Origin: Bacteroidales bacterium
GTDB lineage: Bacteria; Bacteroidota; Bacteroidia; Bacteroidales; VadinHA17
DNA: 24,918 bases
Direction of reading: 5' to 3'
NCBI GenBank assembly: GCA_027451265.1
Contig: DAIDJT010000008.1
Location: 1-24,918, forward strand
Position numbers and translations under genes: made by a program. Of the stretch, positions 8,282 through 14,547 are shown piece after piece (the first letter of the stretch is position 1; each line of letters opens with the position of its first letter). The notes under the pieces are model-generated. The model did no database searches. It was not told where the DNA came from and saw only the letters and a program-made list of their open reading frames with translations.

Positions 8282-8382
8282 CGTTGGGCCTTGACGGGAA
8301 GAATGAATTACTAGTCGGAAGACCCTGAAACTAACCTAGACTCATACCCCGTCCGGAAAATCCGGGCGGGGTATTTTTTTTT
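8282..8382 (+). ncRNA. Candidate small RNA between lepA and the response regulator
   Basis: About 100 nt framed by the promoter-like sequence at 8247-8276 and a strong intrinsic terminator at 8345-8382. No ORF of any length fits; the only ATG (8303) opens a 3-codon frame. I do not recognise the sequence as SRP RNA, 6S RNA, tmRNA or a known riboswitch. It holds the 11-mer AAACTAACCTA (8328-8338), whose reverse complement lies in the second candidate small RNA at 10888-10968. The 5' boundary is inferred from the promoter and may be off by a few bases. It could also be a long lepA 3' UTR. Confidence 0.45.
8345..8382 (+). terminator. Rho-independent terminator between lepA and the response regulator
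   Basis: A 12-bp stem (8345-8356 with 8362-8373, one G-T wobble) with loop AAAAT, followed by nine T (8374-8382). The T run is on the + strand, so it serves lepA or the candidate small RNA. The T run ends in the stop codon of the converging regulator gene. Confidence 0.92.
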
Positions 8383-9068
8383 CAGCAAAGCAACTTGTAG
8401 CCTTTCCCATGGATATTCAGGATCTCCACGTTTTCATCCTTGCTCAGGTACTTGCGTAGCTTGGTAATATACACATCCATGCTGCGCGCATTGAAGTAGT
8501 TGTCGTCAATCCAGATTGACTTGAGGGCAAAGTTGCGTTCAAGCACTTCATTGTTGTGGCGGCACAGCAGCTCAAGGAGCTCTGACTCCTTGGTTGTGAG
8601 CTTGCGGGGCTGATCATTATACATCAATATCTGTTTTGTCACGTCGAATGTATACTTGCCTATTGTGTAGAATGCGGCCCGGGGTTCAGACTGTTTCCCG
8701 GATGAGCGCCTCATTATGGCTTCGATACGGTAAAGCAGTTCTTCCATGGAAAATGGTTTGGTCAGGTAATCATCGGCACCTGACTTGAATCCTTCAATCA
8801 CATCTTCCTTGAGATTCTTAGCTGTAAGGAAGATGACCGGAATGTGAGGATCAATGGCCCTTATCTCCTTCGCAACCGTAAAGCCGTCAAGTTCAGGCAT
8901 CATGACATCAAGAAGGCAGAGCTGAAACTTCTCTTTCCTGAAGACATGCATGGCCTGGGCGCCGTCAGTGACCAGCGTCGTCCCGTACTCCCTGGCAATC
9001 AGGTAGTTCTTAAGCAATTGTCCCAGATTGGGATCGTCTTCTGCAAGTAAGATGCTGGCCTTTTTCAT
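8382..9068 (-). CDS. OmpR/PhoB-type response regulator (RprY-like)
   Basis: A 228-residue DNA-binding response regulator. The receiver domain (about 1-120) has the acidic pair E10/D11/D12, phospho-acceptor D54 in CLLDVMMPELDG, and K104 in the LTKPFS motif. The C-terminal winged helix (about 130-228) contains LTTKESELLELLCRH and the recognition region RSMDVYITKLRKYLS. It lies 85 bp after the histidine kinase gene on the same strand, with no terminator between, so the two form a two-component system. The sequence resembles RprY of Bacteroides, but that name is inferred. Target genes cannot be told from the sequence. Confidence 0.94.
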   Translation of the reverse strand: MKKASILLAEDDPNLGQLLKNYLIAREYGTTLVTDGAQAMHVFRKEKFQLCLLDVMMPELDGFTVAKEIRAIDPHIPVIFLTAKNLKEDVIEGFKSGADDYLTKPFSMEELLYRIEAIMRRSSGKQSEPRAAFYTIGKYTFDVTKQILMYNDQPRKLTTKESELLELLCRHNNEVLERNFALKSIWIDDNYFNARSMDVYITKLRKYLSKDENVEILNIHGKGYKLLC

Positions 9069-9153
9069 TTGTTTATTTTTTTTTCTGTCTGTCGGAATAA
9101 GCTTTCATGATGCTGAAAATCAAATTCGGTTGTGCGTTCCTCATCATGCAATT

Positions 9154-10692
9154 TCATTTTGGCTGTTCTTTCGGAAGATGGATTATTATCCGTGTTCCTT
9201 TTCCGGTCTGGCTCTCCACTTTTATTGTGCCGTAATGTTCTTCGACAATCTTTTTGACATAGCTGAGCCCCAGGCCGAATCCTTTGATATTATGGGTATT
9301 TCCCGCGGGAACGCGGTAGAACTTTTCAAAAATATGTTTGAGATGCTCACGAGGTATCCCAATGCCGTTGTCAGAAACGATAATGATAATACCTCTGTGC
9401 CAGGCGGAAGTTGAAACGGTTATCTCCGGGATGCCGAGAGTGTACTTGAGGGCGTTGTCAATAAGATTGAGCATCACGTTGAAGAAGTTGGCTTCATCAA
9501 GTGTTACTATCGGATCAGAAGCATCAAGGAATGTGGAGATTGTTCCTCCGCGGCCGTTCACCTGGAGCTTGAAGGCATCGACGGATCTGAGTATGATGGA
9601 GTGGAGGTCAACCGGCTGCTTGTTAAGCTCAAGCTTTGCCTTTTCGAAGATGGCGGAGTGAAGTACCCTCTCAACGAGCACCTTCAGCCTGTTGCTCTCC
9701 TCCCTGATGACGGTGGCCAGGCTGCCTGTATTTCGTGAGCTCTCGGGAATGGAGGTATCAGCCAGCATCTGTGATGCGAGTGAGATGGTGGCTATGGGCG
9801 TTTTAAGCTCATGAGTCATGTTGTTGATGAAGTCGCTTCTGATCTCTGAAAGCCTTTTCTGGCGGAAGATGACGATGAAAGTGCCTGTGGCAAGCAGTAT
9901 CAGCAGCAGTACAATGAGCATCGATGCACTGGCCATGAATGCAATCTGGCTGAACTTGTACTCTTCTTCTTTTGGGAAATAGATTGAAAGGATATTGTTT
10001 CCCGGTACAGGGTCATTCGGGAAGAGCTGGCGGAGGTACTTGTTGGCGCCGTTACTCTCAAGGTAGTCAGGTGTCCGGTAGATGATATCGCCGTAGGCGC
10101 CGCGGACGGTACACTCATAACCGAGATGAATGCCCACAGCGTCAAGAGACCTCCTTATCAGGCTGTTCAGCTCATCAGCGGTGAAGCGGTCGCGCAGCGG
10201 CGGAGTCTCATGCAGTATCCGGCTGACTATGTTTTCTATGGATATTATCTTGCTTGTCATCCTTCCGGTGGCACCGGCCGAGAGAACCTGTTCATCCGGC
10301 TCGGTGGTCTCAAAGAATGACTCAACCCCCAGGCTGTCTGAGTCGAGCAGGTAAGTATAACCAGCCCTGCTTATGATTACCGACCTGACGCGAGGATCGA
10401 ATCCGTATTTTTCAAGCAGCTTTTCCTCGGCTGATTTTTGTCCTGACTGTTCCGGAGGTTCGCCTTCAGCTTCAGGCAAGGGCTCGGGACTGATACCGTT
10501 CATTATACGCTTGTATGTCTCCGCTCTCTCAAGCTCTGACACAACCTCCTTCAGAGCTTCGTTCACGGCAAAACGGAATTTCTGATCCTCAGCACTCACA
10601 ACACTGTTGATCCACCTGACCTGGATGATAACCAGGGCGGAAATGGCCAGGAAAAAGAAAATGGCCAGGAGGACTATATACGGACGCTTCAT
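9154..10692 (-). CDS. Sensor histidine kinase (RprX-like)
   Basis: A 512-residue membrane sensor kinase. Transmembrane segment 1 spans about residues 5-24, an extracytoplasmic sensor region of about 225 residues has no recognised fold, and segment 2 lies at about 253-276. The HisKA domain has phospho-acceptor H294 in FINNMTHELKTPIA. The ATPase domain has the N box (NLIDNALKYT, N413), the G1 box DNGIGIP and the G2 box GFGLGLSYV. It is first in a two-gene unit with the downstream response regulator. A good promoter at 10700-10730 places the transcript start at or next to the ATG, so the mRNA may be leaderless. The ligand is unknown. Confidence 0.94.
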   Translation of the reverse strand: MKRPYIVLLAIFFFLAISALVIIQVRWINSVVSAEDQKFRFAVNEALKEVVSELERAETYKRIMNGISPEPLPEAEGEPPEQSGQKSAEEKLLEKYGFDPRVRSVIISRAGYTYLLDSDSLGVESFFETTEPDEQVLSAGATGRMTSKIISIENIVSRILHETPPLRDRFTADELNSLIRRSLDAVGIHLGYECTVRGAYGDIIYRTPDYLESNGANKYLRQLFPNDPVPGNNILSIYFPKEEEYKFSQIAFMASASMLIVLLLILLATGTFIVIFRQKRLSEIRSDFINNMTHELKTPIATISLASQMLADTSIPESSRNTGSLATVIREESNRLKVLVERVLHSAIFEKAKLELNKQPVDLHSIILRSVDAFKLQVNGRGGTISTFLDASDPIVTLDEANFFNVMLNLIDNALKYTLGIPEITVSTSAWHRGIIIIVSDNGIGIPREHLKHIFEKFYRVPAGNTHNIKGFGLGLSYVKKIVEEHYGTIKVESQTGKGTRIIIHLPKEQPK

Positions 10693-10699
10693 ATTTTAA

Positions 10700-10730
10700 C
10701 AAAAATAATCTGAAAGAGCCTTACTGCATA
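10700..10730 (-). promoter_or_regulatory. Promoter of the histidine kinase operon
   Basis: Reading the - strand: TATG (10730-10727), a 19-bp spacer, then TATTTTTG (10707-10700), a perfect TAnnTTTG -7 box with three of four bases in the -33 box. Seven bases separate the -7 box from the ATG at 10692, so the predicted transcript starts at or within a base or two of the start codon. Confidence 0.6.
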
Positions 10731-10861
10731 AACTTAACGTTCTTTAAAAGAATCTCCGGCGGTGCAGGTGGTGCAAAATATTAAATATTTGTTAAAAATC
10801 AATATATTAACATAACCTTAAGAACATGTCCCGGAAAATTATCTGATATTTGCATCAGTTA

Positions 10862-10877
10862 TGGCACGATAATTGTT
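10862..10877 (+). promoter_or_regulatory. Sigma-54-like promoter element
   Basis: TGGCACG-N4-TTGT matches the sigma-54 -24/-12 consensus TGGCACG-N4-TTGC at all seven bases of the -24 box and three of four in the -12 box; the usually essential GC is GT here. No sigma-70-type pair with correct spacing was found at this place. Transcription would start at about 10888 and run into a terminator after 80 bp. Confidence 0.35.
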
Positions 10878-10887
10878 ATAACATAAT

Positions 10888-10968
10888 CGGAGTTTTTTTC
10901 ATAGGTTAGGTTAGTTTTAGGGTTAACACTGAAGAGGAGGCGAGAAATTGCCTCCTCTTTCTCTTTTT
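10888..10968 (+). ncRNA. Candidate small RNA upstream of the kinase operon
   Basis: About 80 nt between the sigma-54-like element and a + strand intrinsic terminator. It has no ORF. It contains a T-rich start, the TTAGG-rich stretch ATAGGTTAGGTTAGTTTTAG and a terminal hairpin. No + strand gene lies nearby, so a + strand terminator here needs a short transcript to terminate. Bases 10907-10917 (TAGGTTAGTTT) are perfectly complementary to 8328-8338 in the other candidate small RNA. Alternatively, the hairpin may simply end the opposing operon. Confidence 0.4.
10934..10968 (+). terminator. Terminator hairpin, + strand, possibly bidirectional
   Basis: A perfect 8-bp stem (GAGGAGGC/GCCTCCTC, 10934-10941 with 10950-10957), an 8-nt loop, then TTTCTCTTTTT. 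It lies directly beside the stop codon of the - strand IPExxxVDY-like gene. The - strand side lacks a T run, so the main direction is +. Confidence 0.75.
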
Positions 10969-11395
10969 ACAGTGCCAGCAATGAGATGTTCCTGTCAGAA
11001 TTTTCGCGGCTGTCAAATATGAAAACTGCTGTGATTTCCGGGATTGGTCTAATCAATGCGGCCAGTTTTTCAGCATCACTTTTATTGTGTTCTTCGCCGG
11101 GCACCAGGAGGTAATCAATGTTTTTCAGCCTGCGCAGAAGTACGCTGCCTCCGCAACGGTTTGACACCAGGGTAAATGCCCTGTCTTCTGGTGAGAACCG
11201 TGAAAATGACTGTGTGCCTGCCGGGGTGGTGATGCTTATATCTTCGGTGCATTTCCTCAGGCTTGTTCCCAGGTGCCTGTTTATCATCACTGAAAGGCGG
11301 TAATCGGGTTCTGCGGAAACCACGCCCAGGAAAAAGAAGGGTTGTGGTTCGCCGCTCCCGATGGTGTGTCTTGTGATCCTTCTTTCCCTGTTCAT
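10967..11395 (-). CDS. IPExxxVDY-like Bacteroidota-specific protein
   Basis: A 142-residue soluble protein of unknown function. The C-terminal segment LIRPIPEITAVFIF holds an IPExxxV motif, and the gene directly follows rnc, which is where the Bacteroidota IPExxxVDY family is found. The last positions of the motif differ (VFI rather than VDY), so the match is partial. A Leu/Ile-rich NIDYLLVPGE lies just before it. It overlaps rnc by 4 bp (ATGA), indicating translational coupling. In related genomes pyruvate kinase often comes next; here it is absent and the kinase operon follows. No biochemical role is known to me. Confidence 0.6.
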   Translation of the reverse strand: MNRERRITRHTIGSGEPQPFFFLGVVSAEPDYRLSVMINRHLGTSLRKCTEDISITTPAGTQSFSRFSPEDRAFTLVSNRCGGSVLLRRLKNIDYLLVPGEEHNKSDAEKLAALIRPIPEITAVFIFDSRENSDRNISLLAL

Positions 11396-12129
11396 CCCTT
11401 TATCAGCCCCAGCTTGTTGAGGGCCGCCATCGAGGCAACCTGTTCCGCCTCCTTTTTCGTCGAACCTTCGCCCTGCGAGATCGGCTCATTGTTGATTTCG
11501 AGGGTCACTGCGAAAAGAGGGTGGCCGTTCCCTGCTGATGGCTTCTCCCGTGAGGTGAAGTTAAGCTTTTGTTTGTTCTTCTGGCAATATTCCAGGATGA
11601 GGCTTTTGTAATCCGTTTCTGCCGCCAGCACGGCATTGAGGTTGAGGTGTTTTTTCAGACCCCGTTCGATGAAGAATTTCCGGGTTCGCTGGTAGCCGGT
11701 GTCTATGAAGAGAGCCCCGACGAGGGCCTCCACAGCATTGCCGTAGAGATTGCGCGGGGAGTCGGAGGGTGCAAGGTTTGAGACAATCAGCCTGTCAAGA
11801 CCCATCGAAAGTCCCAGCTGGTTGAGAGTCTCACGCTTTACGATTCTTGCACGGGTCTTTGTCAGGAATCCTTCCGATGACTCCGGGTACAGGTGGAAGA
11901 GATAATCAGAAAGGATGCTGTCAATAATTGCATCTCCCAGGTATTCAAGCCGTTCATTGTTGACCCTGACGCCGTCAGGGAGGGTATAGGTTGCAGAACG
12001 GTGTATGAAAGCCATTTCATACAGTCTGAGGTTGAGAGGGCGGAACCCGAAAAGATTCTTCAGCTCCGACCGGAATTTTCTCCGGTCGTGTATAAGTGTG
12101 TTTTTTTTCTTCCTGTTAAGCAGGAACAC
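11392..12129 (-). CDS. rnc: Ribonuclease III
   Basis: A 245-residue double-strand-specific endoribonuclease that matures rRNA and trims structured mRNAs. The catalytic domain has the signature NERLEYLGDAIID (E62, D66) and, later, NAVEALVGALFID with E134. The position equivalent to E. coli D114 is N131, which I believe is usual in this phylum. The C-terminal dsRNA-binding domain (about 165-243) ends GSTKKEAEQVASMAALNKL. The start is a GTG at 12129 sharing one base with the fabF stop (TAGTG), so translation is probably coupled. Operon order acpP-fabF-rnc is classic for Bacteroidota. Confidence 0.95.
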   Translation of the reverse strand: MFLLNRKKKNTLIHDRRKFRSELKNLFGFRPLNLRLYEMAFIHRSATYTLPDGVRVNNERLEYLGDAIIDSILSDYLFHLYPESSEGFLTKTRARIVKRETLNQLGLSMGLDRLIVSNLAPSDSPRNLYGNAVEALVGALFIDTGYQRTRKFFIERGLKKHLNLNAVLAAETDYKSLILEYCQKNKQKLNFTSREKPSAGNGHPLFAVTLEINNEPISQGEGSTKKEAEQVASMAALNKLGLIKG

Positions 12130-13376
12130 TATTCCTTGAATTTCCTGATCAGAATTGAAGCGTTGTGTCCCCCGAATCCGAAGTTATTGCTGAGGGCCAC
12201 ATTCACGGTTCTCTGCTGTGCTTTGTTCAGGGTAAGGTTCAGGTTCTGGTCTATTGCCGGATCAGGATTCCTGAAGTTGATTGTCGGCGGAATGATGTCA
12301 TGGACAACCGCCATAGTTGTCGCAATGGCTTCCACGGCTCCGGCAGCACCAAGAAGGTGGCCGGTCATTGATTTTGTTGCACTGATATTCAGTTTATAGG
12401 CCTGTTCGCCGAAGAGAGTGAGGATGGCCTTAGTCTCAGCGACGTCACCCAGCGGGGTAGAGGTGCCGTGCACGTTGATATAGTCAACGTCAGAAGGTTT
12501 CAGGCCGGCTTCATTGATAGCCTGTTTCATCACGTTTATGGCTCCTATGCCGTCAGGGTGAGGGGCTGTTATGTGATAGGCATCAGCTGTGAGGCCGGAG
12601 CCGATCACCTCTGCATAGATACGGGCGCCCCTGGCCTTTGCATGTTCAAGTTCCTCGAGTATAAGGGCGCCGGCACCTTCGCCGATGACAAACCCGTCAC
12701 GGGTTACATCAAACGGACGGGAGGCGGTGGCATACTCTTCATTGTTGGTAGACATGGCCTGCATGGCGTTAAAGCCTCCGATCCCGGGCGGGTTGATGGA
12801 TGCCTCTGACCCTCCGGCAATGAAAAGATCAGCCTTGCCGAGAAGGATGTAATAATAGGCATCAATAATAGCATTTGTTGATGAGGCACAGGCTGAGACA
12901 GTGGCAAAATTGGGTCCGCGGAAGCCGTATCTGATGGAGAGCATTCCTGCGGCAATGTCACTGATCATTTTGGGTATAAAGAAAGGGCTGAAACGGGGAG
13001 TTCCATCACCCGTTACAAATCCCTTGACTTCCTCCAGGATAGTCTCTATTCCGCCTATGCCAGAAGCCCAGATTACACCTGAACGATCTTTGTCTGTGGA
13101 CTCCGGATCAAGATGAGCGTCTTTTACCGCTTCATCAGCCGCAACATGTGCGTACTGGGTATAGCGGTCCATTTTTCGAGATTCCTTCCTGTCAAAGTGG
13201 TTGGCAGGATCATAATTCTTGATCTCACAGGCAAACCTGGTCTTGAATTTGGATGTGTCAAAATGGGTTATAAGCCCAGCTCCGCTGACACCATCCACAA
13301 GACCTTTCCATAAATCCTGCAGATTGTTCCCGATGGGGGTCAGAGCCCCCATCCCGGTAACTACTACACGCCTCAT
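12129..13376 (-). CDS. fabF: FabF, 3-oxoacyl-ACP synthase II
   Basis: A 415-residue condensing enzyme that joins malonyl-ACP to a growing acyl-ACP in type II fatty-acid synthesis. The catalytic triad is complete: C163 in TVSACASST, His in NVHGTSTPLGD and His in KSMTGHLLGAAGA. The N-terminus MRRVVVTGMGALTPIG and the glycine-rich C-terminus (SNNFGFGGHNASILIRK) are standard for FabF. It begins 20 bp after acpP, which encodes its acyl carrier, and is coupled to rnc behind it. Confidence 0.97.
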   Translation of the reverse strand: MRRVVVTGMGALTPIGNNLQDLWKGLVDGVSGAGLITHFDTSKFKTRFACEIKNYDPANHFDRKESRKMDRYTQYAHVAADEAVKDAHLDPESTDKDRSGVIWASGIGGIETILEEVKGFVTGDGTPRFSPFFIPKMISDIAAGMLSIRYGFRGPNFATVSACASSTNAIIDAYYYILLGKADLFIAGGSEASINPPGIGGFNAMQAMSTNNEEYATASRPFDVTRDGFVIGEGAGALILEELEHAKARGARIYAEVIGSGLTADAYHITAPHPDGIGAINVMKQAINEAGLKPSDVDYINVHGTSTPLGDVAETKAILTLFGEQAYKLNISATKSMTGHLLGAAGAVEAIATTMAVVHDIIPPTINFRNPDPAIDQNLNLTLNKAQQRTVNVALSNNFGFGGHNASILIRKFKE

Positions 13377-13396
13377 TCAGGGGTTATCAGAGATAA

Positions 13397-13633
13397 CTAC
13401 TTGGCGTTTTCTTCAATATACTTGATGGCTTCGCCTACTGTGCTGATGCTTTCTGCCTGATCATCAGGAATCCCGATGTTGAACTCCTTTTCAAATTCCA
13501 TGATCAGCTCGACTGTGTCAAGAGAGTCTGCACCAAGGTCATTTGTGAAATGGGCTTCAGGAGTAACTTCTGCTTCATCAACGCCAAGCTTCTCAACGAT
13601 GATCTTCTTTACTCTTGTGGAAATGTCAGACAT
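13397..13633 (-). CDS. acpP: Acyl carrier protein
   Basis: A small acidic carrier that holds the growing fatty acid on a 4'-phosphopantetheine arm. I use the ATG at 13633, giving 78 residues as usual for ACP; a longer reading would need a TTG three codons earlier. The attachment serine is S37 in NDLGADSLDTVELIME. Helix III/IV sequence IPDDQAESISTVGEAIKYI is also standard. It is first in the acpP-fabF-rnc operon and divergent from purN across about 185 bp. Confidence 0.97.
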   Translation of the reverse strand: MSDISTRVKKIIVEKLGVDEAEVTPEAHFTNDLGADSLDTVELIMEFEKEFNIGIPDDQAESISTVGEAIKYIEENAK

Positions 13634-13673
13634 ACTAATCAATTTTACGTTAATACTCGTTTTTAAAACTCTG

Positions 13674-13705
13674 CAAAGAAATATATTTGTACCATATAAT
13701 TCAAG
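13674..13705 (-). promoter_or_regulatory. Possible acpP promoter
   Basis: On the - strand: CTTG (13705-13702), a 20-bp spacer, then TTTCTTTG (13681-13674), one base off each consensus box. The predicted leader is about 35 nt. The AT-rich divergent acpP/purN region has other partial matches, so this is tentative. Confidence 0.35.
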
Positions 13706-13818
13706 AAAATTGCCGGAAATTTACACGAAGGCAGATGTAAGGCACAAATATACAACATTTTAAGGCTAATTTCGAAGCCCCGGCGGCCCGAAGTCATAAA
13801 TACACTAAGTAACAGATA

Positions 13819-14388
13819 ATGAAGAATATATCCATACTTGCCTCAGGTGCCGGAACCAACGCTGAAAACATCATCAGATACTTTTCGAACGATAAAATAG
13901 CCAAAGTAACCCTCGTTTTGTCAAATAAGCCTCAGGCTATGGTAATGAAAAGGGCAGCGGCACTTGGGGTGGATGCATTTTTTTTCGACCGGTCTCAATT
14001 TTATGAGACGGGAGAGGTGCTGATGATGCTGCGCAGAAGGGAGACTGACCTGGTGGTGCTGGCCGGGTTCCTGTGGCTGGTACCGGGTGATGTCATAGAG
14101 GCATACCGGGGACGTATTGTCAACATTCATCCTGCCCTTCTGCCGCGGTTCGGGGGGAAGGGTATGTATGGCGACAGGGTTCACAGGGCGGTGCTGGAGG
14201 CTGGCTGTGCCGAGAGCGGGATCACCATCCATTATGTTAATGAGCATTATGATTCGGGAGACATTATCTTCCAGGCGCGCTGCCCGGTTTTGCCGGGAGA
14301 TGATGTTGACAGCCTTGCCTCACGTGTGCATGCCCTGGAGTATGAACACTATCCCAGAGTCATTGAAAAGCTGGTGGCGCGAAGCTGA
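13819..14388 (+). CDS. purN: PurN, glycinamide ribonucleotide formyltransferase
   Basis: A 189-residue enzyme that moves a formyl group from 10-formyl-THF to GAR in purine synthesis. The phosphate-binding turn is LASGAGTNAENI (residues 8-18). The catalytic residues are all present: N102 and H104 in VNIHPALLPRFGG and D145 in HYDSGDII. The C-terminal SLASRVHALEYEHYP is the usual family end. Length is slightly below E. coli PurN (212). It is transcribed away from acpP and converges on the M23 peptidase gene across a heptanucleotide repeat island. Confidence 0.96.
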   Translation: MKNISILASGAGTNAENIIRYFSNDKIAKVTLVLSNKPQAMVMKRAAALGVDAFFFDRSQFYETGEVLMMLRRRETDLVVLAGFLWLVPGDVIEAYRGRIVNIHPALLPRFGGKGMYGDRVHRAVLEAGCAESGITIHYVNEHYDSGDIIFQARCPVLPGDDVDSLASRVHALEYEHYPRVIEKLVARS

Positions 14389-14397
14389 CCAGAGGAA

Positions 14398-14425
14398 TTT
14401 TCGAATTGCGATTTTCGAATTGCGA
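14398..14425 (+). repeat. Heptanucleotide island 2, forward array
   Basis: Two perfect 14-bp units TTTTCGAATTGCGA (14398-14411 and 14412-14425), then a decaying third. Each 14-mer is two heptads (TTGCGAT and TTTCGAA). It starts 10 bp after the purN stop. Confidence 0.85.
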
Positions 14426-14451
14426 TTTTCGATTTATGAAACTTTTCGCTA

Positions 14452-14542
14452 ATCGCAACTCGCACATCGCAACTCGCACACCGCAACTCGCACATCGCAA
14501 CTCGCATATCGCAACTCGCACATTGCAACTCGCACATCGCAA
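14452..14542 (-). repeat. Heptanucleotide island 2, inverted array
   Basis: Six 14-bp units of ATCGCAACTCGCAC (14452-14465, 14466-14479, 14480-14493, 14494-14507, 14508-14521, 14522-14535) plus half a unit (14536-14542). Units 3, 4 and 6 each carry a single C/T change. On the - strand each unit reads as heptads GTGCGAG and TTGCGAT, so the TTGCGAT core is inverted relative to the forward array at 14398-14425. The array ends 6 bp before the stop of the M23 peptidase gene. Confidence 0.92.
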
Positions 14543-14547
14543 ATACT

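Noticed and set aside
8303..8314. Mini-ORF (Met-Asn-Tyr-stop) inside the candidate small RNA
   Set aside because: Three codons with no supporting context; such frames are common by chance.
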